In this document: positions 24,968 to 34,567 of the stretch, piece by piece
Position numbering within the stretch: position 1 is the stretch's first letter
Layout: the number at the start of each line of letters is the position of its first letter
NCBI GenBank assembly: GCA_023445445.1
Contig: JAEXLD010000017.1
Location: 15,737-79,736, forward strand
DNA from: Bacillota bacterium
GTDB taxonomy: Bacteria > Bacillota > Clostridia > Clostridiales > Clostridiaceae
Length of the DNA stretch: 64,000 nt
Direction: 5' to 3'
Notes under the pieces: generated by a model
The model's database searches: none
Told to the model about the DNA's origin: nothing
What the model saw: only the letters and a program-made list of their open reading frames with translations
Made by a program: the position numbers and the translations under genes

Positions 24968-27604
24968 ATGGCTAACAAAGATACTTCTAGAACAGAAAAA
25001 AGCCAAGCTAATGTTAAGAAAAATAAAAACAATGGCAAAAAAAATAAGAAAAAAAATCAACCTAAATATAAAAAGTTTTTGAAAGGTACATTTCTTACAA
25101 TACTAGTTGCATTACTTCTATGCTTTGTAGTAGGACTTGGATATGTATTTGCAATTATAAAAAGTACTGAAGAATTAGATGTTAACAAAGTTTTAAGCTT
25201 AAATGAGCCTTCTATGCTTTTTGATAGCCAAGGAACATATATTGATAATTTACCTACTACGGAAGAAAGATATAAAATAAGTTTAGATGAGATGTCTCAA
25301 TATGTTAAAGATGCTTATATAGCTATTGAGGATGAACGTTTTGAAACTCATCCTGGTATTGATATAAAAAGAACTTTAGGATCTGCCTTAAGATCTGGTA
25401 TTTATTATTTTACTGGAAAAGGTTCAGTTCAAGGTGGTTCAACTTTAACTCAGCAATTAATAAAAAATACATTATTGACAAATGACGTTAAAATAGAAAG
25501 AAAGGTTAGAGAAATTTATCTTTCTTTAAGTCTAGAAAAGAAATTGTCTAAGGATCAAATATTAGAAGCATATTTAAATACTATTCCTTTAGGTGGAAAA
25601 GTATATGGTATTGAAGCTGCTGCAAAATACTATTTCGAAAAAAGTGCCAAAGACTTAAATCTAGCAGAATCTGCATTTATTGCAGGCCTAACTCAAGCCC
25701 CTTCTGCTTATAGTCCATATGATCCAGAAAATATAAAGGATCCTAGTATTTACTTAGATAGAACTAAAACAGTTCTTATGAAAATGAAGGATTTAGGAAA
25801 AATAACTCAAGAAGAATATGATGAAGCTTATGCTTTTGTAGATGCAAATCAATTTGCATTTTCTCAAACAGTTATTACCTATAAAATTAACTATGAATGG
25901 TTTGTATATCCTGCAATAGATCAAGTTAGAGAAGATTTAAAGGAAACATATAAATATACTGATGAAGAAGTTGATAGATTATACTCAACAGGTGGACTTA
26001 AAATATATACTACTATGGATAGAACTATTCAAGATTCTACTCAAGCAGTTTTAGATGATAGAAACAGTATTCAACAACTTGATATTTATGAAAATCCAGA
26101 GGTTACTGATGACAATGGAACTCCATTACTTCAAGCAGCTGCTGCTATAATGGATTATAGAACAGGACAAGTAAAAGCCTTAGTTGGTGGTAGAGGTGAT
26201 CAACCTGCAAGATCTACTAATAGAGCTTATTATGCTTTAAGATCCATAGGTTCTACTACTAAACCTTTAACAGTTTATGGACCTGCTATAGATACAAAAA
26301 CCGTAACCCCAGGAACAGTTTTTGATGACGCTTTATTACCTTCTTCAATTAGTGCTAAATATAATAATTATAATCCTCAAAACTGGAATTTTAAATCTGA
26401 TGGATATATTACAGTTAGAGAAGCACTTGCACTATCTAAGAATGTACCTACTGTTATGGTTGAAGATAAACTTGGTATTGAAAATGGATTATCTTATGGT
26501 GAAAAATTAGGTATAATCTATGGCGCAAAATCAAGAAGCAGTATAGCTACACTTTCTTTAGGAGAATTTACTGGTTATGATGAAGAAGATGGCTCTATAG
26601 ATGGTGGTAATCCCTTCATTTTAGCTTCTGCTTTTGGTACCTTTGCTAATAATGGATTATATACTGAACCTATTCTTTATACTAAAGTTGTAGATGCAAA
26701 TGGTAAAGTATTATTAGAAAAGACACCTAAACAAGAGCAAGTTTTCTCTCCACAGACAGCATATATTATGAGAGATTTACTTAAAGGACCTTTAACCTTT
26801 GATGGTGCTTTAGCAAAACTTCCTAATATGCCTGTAATAGGTAAAACTGGAACTACTAGTCTTGTAACAGATTTCTTATTTACTGGATTAACTCCATATT
26901 ATTCAGGAGCAGTTTGGATAGGGTATGATGATCATAGCAAAATGGGTGGAGCAAGTTATAGTTCATCTGCTGCTTCATTATGGGGTGCAATGATGGCTCC
27001 AATTCACGCAGATTTAGAATATAAAGAATTTGATGGAAATCCTGGTGGAGTTACAACTGTTACAATTTGTAAAGATTCTGGTAAGAGAGCAACTGACCTT
27101 TGTTCACATGATCAAAGAGGCTCAAGAGTTTACACAGAAATGTTTATATCTGGAACAGAACCTTCAGGAGTATGTGATGTTCACGTATCAGCTAAAGTTA
27201 ATAAAAATAATAATAAGTTAGCTACAGAAAATACTCCAAAGGATTTAGTTGAAGAAAAAGTATTTATTAAGAAAGAAAATGCATATAAAAATGCTGCTGA
27301 TTACAAATATGTTTTACCAACAGAAAAAGATGATACAAAAGCTCCTGTAAAAAATGAAGAGTTTAAATTATCAGACTTAGGAATTAAAGTTGGTACTAAT
27401 GCAGATGATGCAATAAATCTTCTAAAATCTAAAGGGGTAAATGTTACTATTAAAAATAATGATTCAAAGAACAGAACTATTAAAAGCCTCTCCTCTGATA
27501 AGGCTAAAAAAGGTGATACAATAGTTATAGAACTAGAATCAGAAACTCCTAATAACAATGGAGAAACAAATGAAAATGATGAATCAGAAACTCCTGCTCA
27601 ATAA
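24968..27604 (+). CDS. Class A penicillin-binding protein (bifunctional transglycosylase/transpeptidase)
   Basis: 878-aa membrane-anchored peptidoglycan polymerase. A Lys/Asn-rich cytoplasmic tail precedes a membrane segment (residues ~40-62). The GT51 domain has IEDERFETHPGID (catalytic Glu) and QGGSTLTQQLIKN. The transpeptidase domain has GSTTKPLT (SxxK), LSKNVP (SxN) and GKTGTTS (KTG). The C-terminal ~60 residues (LSDLGIKVGTNADDAINLL onward) look like one PASTA domain, followed by an acidic Asn/Glu-rich tail. A single large class A PBP is common in clostridia. The start is ATG behind GGGAGG. A strong terminator follows at 27627-27648. Confidence 0.95.
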   Translation: MANKDTSRTEKSQANVKKNKNNGKKNKKKNQPKYKKFLKGTFLTILVALLLCFVVGLGYVFAIIKSTEELDVNKVLSLNEPSMLFDSQGTYIDNLPTTEERYKISLDEMSQYVKDAYIAIEDERFETHPGIDIKRTLGSALRSGIYYFTGKGSVQGGSTLTQQLIKNTLLTNDVKIERKVREIYLSLSLEKKLSKDQILEAYLNTIPLGGKVYGIEAAAKYYFEKSAKDLNLAESAFIAGLTQAPSAYSPYDPENIKDPSIYLDRTKTVLMKMKDLGKITQEEYDEAYAFVDANQFAFSQTVITYKINYEWFVYPAIDQVREDLKETYKYTDEEVDRLYSTGGLKIYTTMDRTIQDSTQAVLDDRNSIQQLDIYENPEVTDDNGTPLLQAAAAIMDYRTGQVKALVGGRGDQPARSTNRAYYALRSIGSTTKPLTVYGPAIDTKTVTPGTVFDDALLPSSISAKYNNYNPQNWNFKSDGYITVREALALSKNVPTVMVEDKLGIENGLSYGEKLGIIYGAKSRSSIATLSLGEFTGYDEEDGSIDGGNPFILASAFGTFANNGLYTEPILYTKVVDANGKVLLEKTPKQEQVFSPQTAYIMRDLLKGPLTFDGALAKLPNMPVIGKTGTTSLVTDFLFTGLTPYYSGAVWIGYDDHSKMGGASYSSSAASLWGAMMAPIHADLEYKEFDGNPGGVTTVTICKDSGKRATDLCSHDQRGSRVYTEMFISGTEPSGVCDVHVSAKVNKNNNKLATENTPKDLVEEKVFIKKENAYKNAADYKYVLPTEKDDTKAPVKNEEFKLSDLGIKVGTNADDAINLLKSKGVNVTIKNNDSKNRTIKSLSSDKAKKGDTIVIELESETPNNNGETNENDESETPAQ

Positions 27605-27626
27605 TTTTACATTGTGATATTTAATT

Positions 27627-27648
27627 AGAGACTACTTAAGTAGTCTCT
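27627..27648 (+). terminator. Intrinsic terminator after the class A PBP
   Basis: Perfect 9-bp stem AGAGACTAC/GTAGTCTCT with a 4-nt loop, followed by TTTTTATTT on the plus strand. Confidence 0.85.
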
Positions 27649-27758
27649 TTTTTATTTCTCCATATGAATATTTTATATATACTAGTTTCATTTTTCCTTT
27701 TAATTTCCTATATAATAGGTATTTTATTCTATTTTTATGAATTTTTCTTACTGTATAC

Positions 27759-27787
27759 TTGCAAAATTTAATAATATATTATATTAT
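27759..27787 (+). promoter_or_regulatory. Promoter for the AGCS symporter
   Basis: TTGCAA (27759-27764), 17 bp, TATTAT (27782-27787), about 50 bp before the GTG start. Confidence 0.45.
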
Positions 27788-27838
27788 ATTCTTATTGAAT
27801 TTAAATATATATTACACTAATGAAAAGGGGGAATTTTT

Positions 27839-29281
27839 GTGAATTCATTAAATAGTATAATATTATCTTTTAATGATATTCTTTGGACTTACATATTAAT
27901 AGCAATGCTAATAATAATTGGTCTTTATTTTACATTTAAAACTAAATTTGTTCAATTTAGAAATATTAAAGAAATGTTTAACCTTTTATCTGATGGAGAC
28001 TCTAAAGATAAAACTTCTGTTTCATCCTTCCAAGCATTTTGCATAAGTACTGCTTCTAGAGTAGGTACTGGTAATCTTGCCGGAATTGCAACAGCTATAT
28101 CAATTGGGGGACCAGGGTCTATTTTTTGGATGTGGCTTATTGCATTAATTGGTTCAGCATCAAGCTTTATAGAATCAACTTTAGCTCAAATATATAAAAA
28201 GAAGGATGGAAAAAACTTCATTGGTGGTCCTGCTTACTATATGGAGAGAGGATTGAAGAAAAGATGGATGGGTGTTACCTTTGCATTTTTAATTACTATT
28301 GCTTTTGGTTTAGTTTTTAATTCAGTACAAGCAAATACAATTACTCTTTCATTAAATAGTTCTTTCGGTTTTAATAAAGTTATAATAGGTGTAATTATAA
28401 CACTTTTAACCTTAACTGTTATTGTAGGTGGAATTAATAGAATTGCAAAAATATCTTCTTTTATAGTTCCAGTTATGGCTATTGCATATATATTAGTTGC
28501 TTTGTTTATTGTATTTAAAAATATTACTTCTTTACCTAGTGTTTTTAGAATGATATTTGAAAATGCCTTTGGTTTTAATCAAGTCCTTGGAGGTGGTGTT
28601 GGTGCAGCACTTATGCATGGAATAAAGAGAGGTTTATTCTCAAATGAAGCAGGTATGGGATCTGCTCCAAATGCAGCTGCCACAGCTACAGTTTCTCATC
28701 CAGTTAAACAAGGATTTATACAAACTCTTGGAGTTTTTACAGATACTATAATTATATGTAGTTGTACAGCTTTCATTATACTATTATCTGATGTACCCCT
28801 AGATGGTTCAATTAAAGGTATTGAACTTACTCAACTAGCCTTAAGCTCTCAAGTAGGTTCTTGGGGTGGTATATTTATATCAGTATGTATTTTACTTTTT
28901 GCCTTCAGTTCAATAGTTGGAAATTACTATTACGGCGAAACAAATATCCAATTTATTACAGATAAAAAAATCTATATTAATTTATACAGAATATCTGTTG
29001 GATTTATGGTGTTCTTTGGTTCATTAGTTAGTATGGATATAGTTTGGAATTTAGCTGATGTTTTTATGGGCCTTATGGCTATAATAAACCTTATAGCTAT
29101 AGTACTTCTAAGTAAAATAGCTATTAAAGCTTTAGAAGATTATAACTATCAAAAAAGTCAAGGAATTAAAGACCCAATATTTTACTCATCATCTATTCCT
29201 GAATTGGAAAATCATTTAACAGAATGGCCAGTATCTTCTGAGGAAAATCCTAATGATGATGATGATGAATTAGTAGCATAA
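27839..29281 (+). CDS. Sodium:alanine/glycine symporter family (AGCS) protein
   Basis: 480-aa polytopic membrane protein, about eleven membrane segments, of the alanine/glycine:cation symporter family (AgcS/AlsT). Family marks include STASRVGTGNLAGIATAISIGGPGSIFWMW (substrate and Na+ site), FIGGPAYYMERGL and HGIKRGLFSNEAGMGSAPNAAA. It imports alanine, glycine or a related small amino acid with Na+. The C-terminus has an acidic NDDDDE tail. The start is GTG behind AAAAGGGGG. It is monocistronic between a promoter at 27759-27787 and a terminator at 29284-29308. Confidence 0.93.
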   Translation: MNSLNSIILSFNDILWTYILIAMLIIIGLYFTFKTKFVQFRNIKEMFNLLSDGDSKDKTSVSSFQAFCISTASRVGTGNLAGIATAISIGGPGSIFWMWLIALIGSASSFIESTLAQIYKKKDGKNFIGGPAYYMERGLKKRWMGVTFAFLITIAFGLVFNSVQANTITLSLNSSFGFNKVIIGVIITLLTLTVIVGGINRIAKISSFIVPVMAIAYILVALFIVFKNITSLPSVFRMIFENAFGFNQVLGGGVGAALMHGIKRGLFSNEAGMGSAPNAAATATVSHPVKQGFIQTLGVFTDTIIICSCTAFIILLSDVPLDGSIKGIELTQLALSSQVGSWGGIFISVCILLFAFSSIVGNYYYGETNIQFITDKKIYINLYRISVGFMVFFGSLVSMDIVWNLADVFMGLMAIINLIAIVLLSKIAIKALEDYNYQKSQGIKDPIFYSSSIPELENHLTEWPVSSEENPNDDDDELVA

Positions 29282-29283
29282 AA

Positions 29284-29308
29284 AATGGAGCTGAATTTCA
29301 GCTCCATT
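29284..29308. terminator. Bidirectional terminator between the AGCS and PepSY-like genes
   Basis: Perfect 11-bp stem AATGGAGCTGA/TCAGCTCCATT with a 3-nt loop, with T-rich sequence on both outer sides. A near-identical stem follows dacF at 60202. Confidence 0.8.
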
Positions 29309-29310
29309 TC

Positions 29311-30153
29311 TTATTTTTTTGCAACAGCTTCTAAATTATAATTTATTACTTCTCCGTTATCTGCTCTTACAAATGATTTAATAGACTCCTCTTTATTATC
29401 ATCATTGATAATCTTCATATTAAATACATACGCTAGTACCATTTCTTTATCTGAGTTGTTAATATAGGCTAAAATAGGCTTCCCATCTATTTTGGCATTA
29501 ATATTTAAACTCTTAAAATTGTTATTTACACTTTCTTTTGCTTGTTCTTCATCTATATTTATATCATCTATATAATTCATTACTTCTAATGAATAATTAG
29601 TGTATCCTTCTAATTTACCTGTTATTTTATTAATTAAACTATTTATTTCTAGTTGATAACAAGGATATTCATTTCTATATTTATAAAAAACTACATTATA
29701 AACTATAGAATTATCACTTTCCTTTTCTTTTATCTCCTTATAGGAAAACCTTTCCTTTGTTATTTCAGAAATATATTTTTCAGCCAAAGCAATAGCTTTA
29801 GATTTGCTAATTTCTTCTGCTTTATATTTTTCTTCTCCTAAATTTTTGTTAGAAAAGCCTACAACCTTATAGTCTTTATCAATATCAACTCCATAGTTCC
29901 CAATTATAACAGAATATTTAATAATAGAATTTTTATTAGATAATTTATTCAATACCTCTTCTTCTATTACCTCATCTTTAATTAAACTATTTTTTTCAAT
30001 TATATTATTATCATATAATTCCTCTATAAATTCTTTCGCTACTTTTACTTCTTTTGTGCCTCTATCTAGTATATTACTTATACTAATTCCTATAAGTAAT
30101 AACAATACTATAATAATTACACTAAAAACTATAGTTGCCTTTTTAAATCTCAT
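29311..30153 (-). CDS. Membrane-anchored PepSY/YPEB-like protein, function unknown
   Basis: 280-aa protein with one N-terminal membrane segment (residues ~7-28) and an extracytoplasmic domain. It contains SKAIALAEKYISEI, YNVVFYKYRNEYPCYQLEINSLINKITGKLEGY and a second, weaker repeat (EEQAKESVNNNFK ... SFVRADNGEVINYNLEAV). This two-repeat pattern of helix, strand and D/N-G turn resembles PepSY/YPEB domains, which often inhibit peptidases or act in spore germination proteins such as YpeB. I cannot assign a partner from the neighbours. The start is ATG behind AAGGAGG. Confidence 0.6.
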   Translation of the reverse strand: MRFKKATIVFSVIIIVLLLLIGISISNILDRGTKEVKVAKEFIEELYDNNIIEKNSLIKDEVIEEEVLNKLSNKNSIIKYSVIIGNYGVDIDKDYKVVGFSNKNLGEEKYKAEEISKSKAIALAEKYISEITKERFSYKEIKEKESDNSIVYNVVFYKYRNEYPCYQLEINSLINKITGKLEGYTNYSLEVMNYIDDINIDEEQAKESVNNNFKSLNINAKIDGKPILAYINNSDKEMVLAYVFNMKIINDDNKEESIKSFVRADNGEVINYNLEAVAKK

Positions 30154-30320
30154 TGTATCCTCCTTAACTTACCATAGTAATAAAACCAATTATTTATTAC
30201 ATACAATGATTTATTATATTATTGTTAATAATATATTTTACACCATTTATAAAATAATATAAAGAATATTTTATAAAACATTTATATAATCTACCTTTTT
30301 AAAAAATTTAGTTAAAAATA

Positions 30321-30357
30321 AAAAGTTGTAAGAATAATCTATACACTTACAACTTTT
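30321..30357 (-). terminator. Terminator of the pyr operon
   Basis: Perfect 12-bp stem AAAAGTTGTAAG/CTTACAACTTTT right after the pyrD stop, with a T-rich flank on the minus strand. Confidence 0.7.
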
Positions 30358-30363
30358 TAATCT

Positions 30364-31263
30364 CTATTTTACACATCCTATAATTTCATTTATATCTTTG
30401 ATTCCTTGCTCAATACAAAAGTTTTTCATTTCTGATATTATATCTTTTCCAGCTAGAGGATTTACAAAATTAATAGTGCCTATTTGTATTGCCGTTGCTC
30501 CTGCCATCATAAATTCAATTGCATCTATACCATTTGAAATCCCACCCATTCCTATTACAGGGATATTTACAGCCTTAGAAACTTCATGAACCATTCTTAA
30601 TGCAACTGGCTTTACTGCTGGTCCTGAAAGCCCTGCATATCCATTATTAAATACTGCTTTTCTCTTGTATGGATCTATTGCAAATCCTTTTAATGTATTA
30701 ATCAAAGATATTGAGTCAGCTCCCGCTTCTTCACAACTAACTGCCATTTTAACAATATCCTCTGCATTAGGAGAAAGTTTAACCATTAATGGCTTATCAG
30801 ATATTTTCTTTACCTTTGAGACTACATCGTATGCCACCTTTGATTTTATTCCAAAGGCCATTCCTCCTGATTTAACATTAGGACATGATATATTAAGCTC
30901 AATTATATCTATATCTGTTCCTACTAATCTTTCAATAGCTTCCTCATAATCTTCCAAACATCCGCCACCAACATTTGCAATTATGTTCGTCCCTAATTTC
31001 TTCATCATTGGTAGTTCTTCAGATATAAATCTATCAACTCCTGGGTTTTGAAGTCCAACTGAATTCATCATTCCAGATGAAGTTTCATATACCCTAATAC
31101 CATCATTACCTTCTCTAGGATTTAAAGTTAATCCCTTTGAAGATATCCCCCCTAATATACCTACATCATAAAAATTATTATACTCTGCTCCAAACCCAAA
31201 GGTTCCCGAGGCAGCTATTACTGGATTTTTAAATTCAACTCCATTTATATTTACTTTTAACAT
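30364..31263 (-). CDS. pyrD: Dihydroorotate dehydrogenase B, catalytic subunit
   Basis: 299-aa FMN enzyme that oxidises dihydroorotate to orotate (fourth step of UMP synthesis). It is the class 1B type: ELNISCPNVKSGGMAFG carries the catalytic Cys, and ASGTFGFG, NSVGLQNPG and GMGGISNGIDAIEFMMAGATAIQIGT form the FMN/phosphate site. Class 1B enzymes need PyrK to pass electrons to NAD+, and pyrK lies directly upstream (20-bp gap). The start is ATG behind AAAGGAGGAAG. It is the last gene of the operon. Confidence 0.97.
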   Translation of the reverse strand: MLKVNINGVEFKNPVIAASGTFGFGAEYNNFYDVGILGGISSKGLTLNPREGNDGIRVYETSSGMMNSVGLQNPGVDRFISEELPMMKKLGTNIIANVGGGCLEDYEEAIERLVGTDIDIIELNISCPNVKSGGMAFGIKSKVAYDVVSKVKKISDKPLMVKLSPNAEDIVKMAVSCEEAGADSISLINTLKGFAIDPYKRKAVFNNGYAGLSGPAVKPVALRMVHEVSKAVNIPVIGMGGISNGIDAIEFMMAGATAIQIGTINFVNPLAGKDIISEMKNFCIEQGIKDINEIIGCVK

Positions 31264-31283
31264 TACAACTTCCTCCTTTGATT

Positions 31284-32021
31284 TTAAAGCTCCACATAAT
31301 ATCCATCAAAAACTGGACCATCTTTGCAGGTTCTTTTATTTCCATCCTTGGTTTTGCAAGTACATACTAAGCATGCTCCTACTCCACAAGCCATATGTTT
31401 TTCCATAGATACATATATTTTCACATTCTTCTCCTTACACATATCTACTACTTTTTTCATCATTATTTCTGGACCACAGCATAGTACAGTATCATAATTT
31501 TCTACATTAAGAATATCTGTTATAAATCCTTTATGACCATACTTACCACTATTAGTGCTTATATAGGCATGGTCAGCATATTTATTGATATCCTCTACTA
31601 AATAAGTATCATCTCTAAATCCTGCATATAAATCTAATTTTGAAGAATTATTATATTCTCTTAGTTTTTTTGCTACCTCTAGCATTGGTGCAGTACCAAT
31701 TCCCCCTGAAACTAAAGCTACTCTTCCTAAATTCTCATATACATTAAATCCATTTCCTAATGGACCAATAAGATTTATATAATCTCCTTTTCTTAATTTT
31801 ATATATTCCTCAGTTCCTTTACCTACTACAGCATATAAGAAAGTTATGGTGTCTTCATTTTTCTCACAAATACTTATAGGTCTTGGTAGCAAAGTTTTAC
31901 CCTCTAGCTTTAACATATAAAACTGCCCTGGTTTTACAGAATTATAATCTTCCACTACCATTTTATATATTCCAGGAACTATTTTTTCATTTGATATAAC
32001 CTTTGATTTAGCATAAACCAT
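31284..32021 (-). CDS. pyrK: Dihydroorotate dehydrogenase B, electron-transfer subunit
   Basis: 245-aa FAD/[2Fe-2S] subunit of dihydroorotate dehydrogenase 1B. The FAD-binding motif is LLPRPISICE, the NAD-binding stretch is GGIGTAPMLEVAKKL, and the cluster cysteines are in EKHMACGVGACLVCTCKT with a fourth in RTCKDGP. It passes electrons from PyrD to NAD+. It sits between pyrF and pyrD with short gaps. The start is ATG. Confidence 0.96.
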   Translation of the reverse strand: MVYAKSKVISNEKIVPGIYKMVVEDYNSVKPGQFYMLKLEGKTLLPRPISICEKNEDTITFLYAVVGKGTEEYIKLRKGDYINLIGPLGNGFNVYENLGRVALVSGGIGTAPMLEVAKKLREYNNSSKLDLYAGFRDDTYLVEDINKYADHAYISTNSGKYGHKGFITDILNVENYDTVLCCGPEIMMKKVVDMCKEKNVKIYVSMEKHMACGVGACLVCTCKTKDGNKRTCKDGPVFDGYYVEL

Positions 32022-32037
32022 ATTCCTTTGTTTCCTC

Positions 32038-32913
32038 CTATAGTCTTTCTACTGCACTTCTTATTTCGTCTCTCATTCTAATAACTTCTTCTCTTGCACA
32101 TAATGCAAAGTCTTTTTCTCTTCCTTCTTGCTTTTTATATGCTAACAGTATTGCTCTTGAAGAATTCACAACTCCTCCATTACCATTATTTAAGTATAAG
32201 GCTACGTCCTCTGCTCTTCCTCCTTGTGCTCCGTATCCTGGTATCAAGAAAAACATATTTTTATATCTATTTCTAATTTCAATAGCTTCTTCAATATGTG
32301 TGCATCCTATTACACCACCTATACTTGAATAACCACATTCACCAATAATTTCATTTCCTATTTCAGAAAGTTTATCACCAACAACTTTATAAACCTCTCT
32401 TCCATCTTTAGTTTCAAGCATTTCTATATCCTCTGCACCTGGATTAGATGTTCTAACAAGTGAAAAAATCCCCTTATTTCCTTCCTTCATATATGGAATA
32501 TAAGGTTCTATACTATCCATTCCCATATATGGACTTAAAGTTATAAAATCGACTTCAAAATCTCCTTCAAAGTGAGCTTTTGCATATTGCTTTGCTGTTG
32601 CTGCAATATCTCCTCTTTTTATATCAGCTATTACTAGGGCATCATTTTTTCTTATATAATCTAAGGTTTCTTTATATGCCATTAACCCTTTTAATCCTAA
32701 AGCCTCATAATAAGCTATTTGAACTTTAAAACAAGCTACTACATCTTTAGTGGCATCTATTATTTGTTTATTAAATTCAACTAAGGCTTCTGTTTCATTT
32801 CTTCCTTCTAAAAGATAAGTAGGTATATATTCTAAGGCAGTATCTAAACCTAAACATACTACTCCTCTTTCTTTTACTCTATTAAATAACTTATCTATTA
32901 TAAAACTTCTCAT
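32038..32913 (-). CDS. pyrF: Orotidine 5'-phosphate decarboxylase, type 2
   Basis: 291-aa enzyme that decarboxylates OMP to UMP, the last step of the pathway. The catalytic Lys/Asp array is in VIADIKRGDIAATAKQYA. The length of ~290 aa and FLIPGYGAQGG place it in subfamily 2, the longer form common in clostridia and actinobacteria. The start is ATG behind ATAGGAGG. It lies 9 bp after pyrC. Confidence 0.95.
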   Translation of the reverse strand: MRSFIIDKLFNRVKERGVVCLGLDTALEYIPTYLLEGRNETEALVEFNKQIIDATKDVVACFKVQIAYYEALGLKGLMAYKETLDYIRKNDALVIADIKRGDIAATAKQYAKAHFEGDFEVDFITLSPYMGMDSIEPYIPYMKEGNKGIFSLVRTSNPGAEDIEMLETKDGREVYKVVGDKLSEIGNEIIGECGYSSIGGVIGCTHIEEAIEIRNRYKNMFFLIPGYGAQGGRAEDVALYLNNGNGGVVNSSRAILLAYKKQEGREKDFALCAREEVIRMRDEIRSAVERL

Positions 32914-32922
32914 ATTATCCTC

Positions 32923-34119
32923 CTATCTCTTATAAAGAACTCTTCCAGCTTTTATAGTAATTTCAACTTCTCCATAGAATTCCATACCTTCAAAAGGTGT
33001 ATTTTGTGCCTTTGAATGAAACTCCTTTGAATCCACTGTTATTTTCTTCTTTAAGTCTACTAATACTAAATCTCCATCTTTTCCTGGACTAATTATTCCT
33101 TTGTTCATTCCTAAAATATTAGCACTATTCTTAGACATTATTTCACTTAATTTATTTAAATTTATTTCCCCCGACTTAACTAATTTGGTATAACATATTG
33201 GGAAGGCAGTTTCTAATCCAACCATTCCAGGTGAACCCTTTTCTTTATCTTCTTTTGTATGTGGAGCATGATCTGTACCTATACAATCTACTACTCCATT
33301 TCTAATTGCCTTTATTATGGAATTAACATCTTCTTGTTCTCTTATAGGAGGATTCACTCTATAATTATTAACATCCTTTGTTAAAGCTATATGATGTGGT
33401 GTAACTTCACAAGTTATATTTTTAAAATTTTTCTTTGCCTCTTCAATATACTCTATAGCTTCCTTAGTACTGACATGACACATATGAAGTCTAGCTCCTG
33501 TTACCTTAGCTAAATATACATCTCTTAAAGTCATTATATTTTCTGCTATTCTCATATCTATATCTGAAAATCCACGATCTTCAGCATGAGACATTATAAT
33601 CCAATTATTTGCCTTTGCTTTTTCCATAGCTTCAAACATCACTTCGGAACTCATAACACCAACACCATCATCTGAAATTGCTTTGAGTTTCTTATCTCCT
33701 AAAAATTCATCTAGATGAGTTAAATCTTTTCCATTAAACCCTTTAGTAACTGATACACATTGATGTAAATCTATTAAATCTAATTCTTTCTCTCTATTTC
33801 TTACCTTCTCTAAAACTTCTTTATTGGAACATATAGGATGAGTGTTTGCCATTAAACAAACCCCTGTATATCCCCCTCTTAAAGCTGCTCTTGATCCTGT
33901 TTCTATATCTTCCTTATAAGTTAGACCAGGCTCCCTAAAGTGAGCGTGTGTATCTATAAATGATGGCATTACTACAAGCCCTTCAGCATTAATAGTTTCT
34001 ATGTTATCTATATTTATATTTAATCCTATTTCTTTAATTAATCCCTTTTCTATATAAATGTCTCCAATAAAATCTTGATAACAATCAACAATTCTAGCAT
34101 TTTTTATTAATAAATCCAT
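32923..34119 (-). CDS. pyrC: Dihydroorotase
   Basis: 398-aa zinc amidohydrolase, class I dihydroorotase, that cyclises carbamoyl-aspartate. Metal ligands are visible in order: DTHAHFREPG (HxH), SHAEDR, HMCHVST and GTDHAPHT (Asp). The start is ATG behind GAGGTG. It lies 16 bp after pyrI. The Asp and all His ligands are present, so it should be active, unlike the inactive pyrC' paralogues of some bacteria. Confidence 0.96.
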   Translation of the reverse strand: MDLLIKNARIVDCYQDFIGDIYIEKGLIKEIGLNINIDNIETINAEGLVVMPSFIDTHAHFREPGLTYKEDIETGSRAALRGGYTGVCLMANTHPICSNKEVLEKVRNREKELDLIDLHQCVSVTKGFNGKDLTHLDEFLGDKKLKAISDDGVGVMSSEVMFEAMEKAKANNWIIMSHAEDRGFSDIDMRIAENIMTLRDVYLAKVTGARLHMCHVSTKEAIEYIEEAKKNFKNITCEVTPHHIALTKDVNNYRVNPPIREQEDVNSIIKAIRNGVVDCIGTDHAPHTKEDKEKGSPGMVGLETAFPICYTKLVKSGEINLNKLSEIMSKNSANILGMNKGIISPGKDGDLVLVDLKKKITVDSKEFHSKAQNTPFEGMEFYGEVEITIKAGRVLYKR

Positions 34120-34135
34120 AATTTCACCTCTTCTA

Positions 34136-34567
34136 TTATAAATCAGATAGTTTTATTATATTATCGCAATAATCACACTTATAAGTTCCTTTATCTTCAT
34201 TAATTAATTTAAATGTATGAGGCACGTAACTTTCTGTAGTAGTTATGCATCTTTGATTATTGCACTTTATTATATTTACTACCTCTTTAGGTAATTCTGG
34301 CTTTATTTTTGTAAATATCTCCCCGTCCTTTATTTCGTTTATAGTTAAGTGAGGAGATAATAAAGTTATAACGGTATAATCAATATCTGAAGAATTTTCA
34401 ATTTTTATTATATCTTTCTTTCCCATCTTTTCACTTTTCACATTCATTATTAAAGCTACTTGGCTATTTACCTTATCTAAATTTAAATAATTAAATATTT
34501 TGATTCCAACCCCTGCTTTTATATGGTCAATTACTAATCCATCCTTTATTGTAGTTATTTCTAACAT
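34136..34567 (-). CDS. pyrI: Aspartate carbamoyltransferase regulatory subunit
   Basis: 143-aa regulatory chain, with an N-terminal allosteric nucleotide domain (GLVIDHIKAGVGIKIFNYL) and a C-terminal zinc domain with four Cys (CNNQRC and CDYCDN). Together with PyrB it forms the CTP/ATP-regulated holoenzyme, in contrast to the unregulated PyrB trimer of Bacillus. The stop of pyrB and the start of pyrI are adjacent (no gap). The start is ATG behind GGGGGTGG. Confidence 0.95.
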   Translation of the reverse strand: MLEITTIKDGLVIDHIKAGVGIKIFNYLNLDKVNSQVALIMNVKSEKMGKKDIIKIENSSDIDYTVITLLSPHLTINEIKDGEIFTKIKPELPKEVVNIIKCNNQRCITTTESYVPHTFKLINEDKGTYKCDYCDNIIKLSDL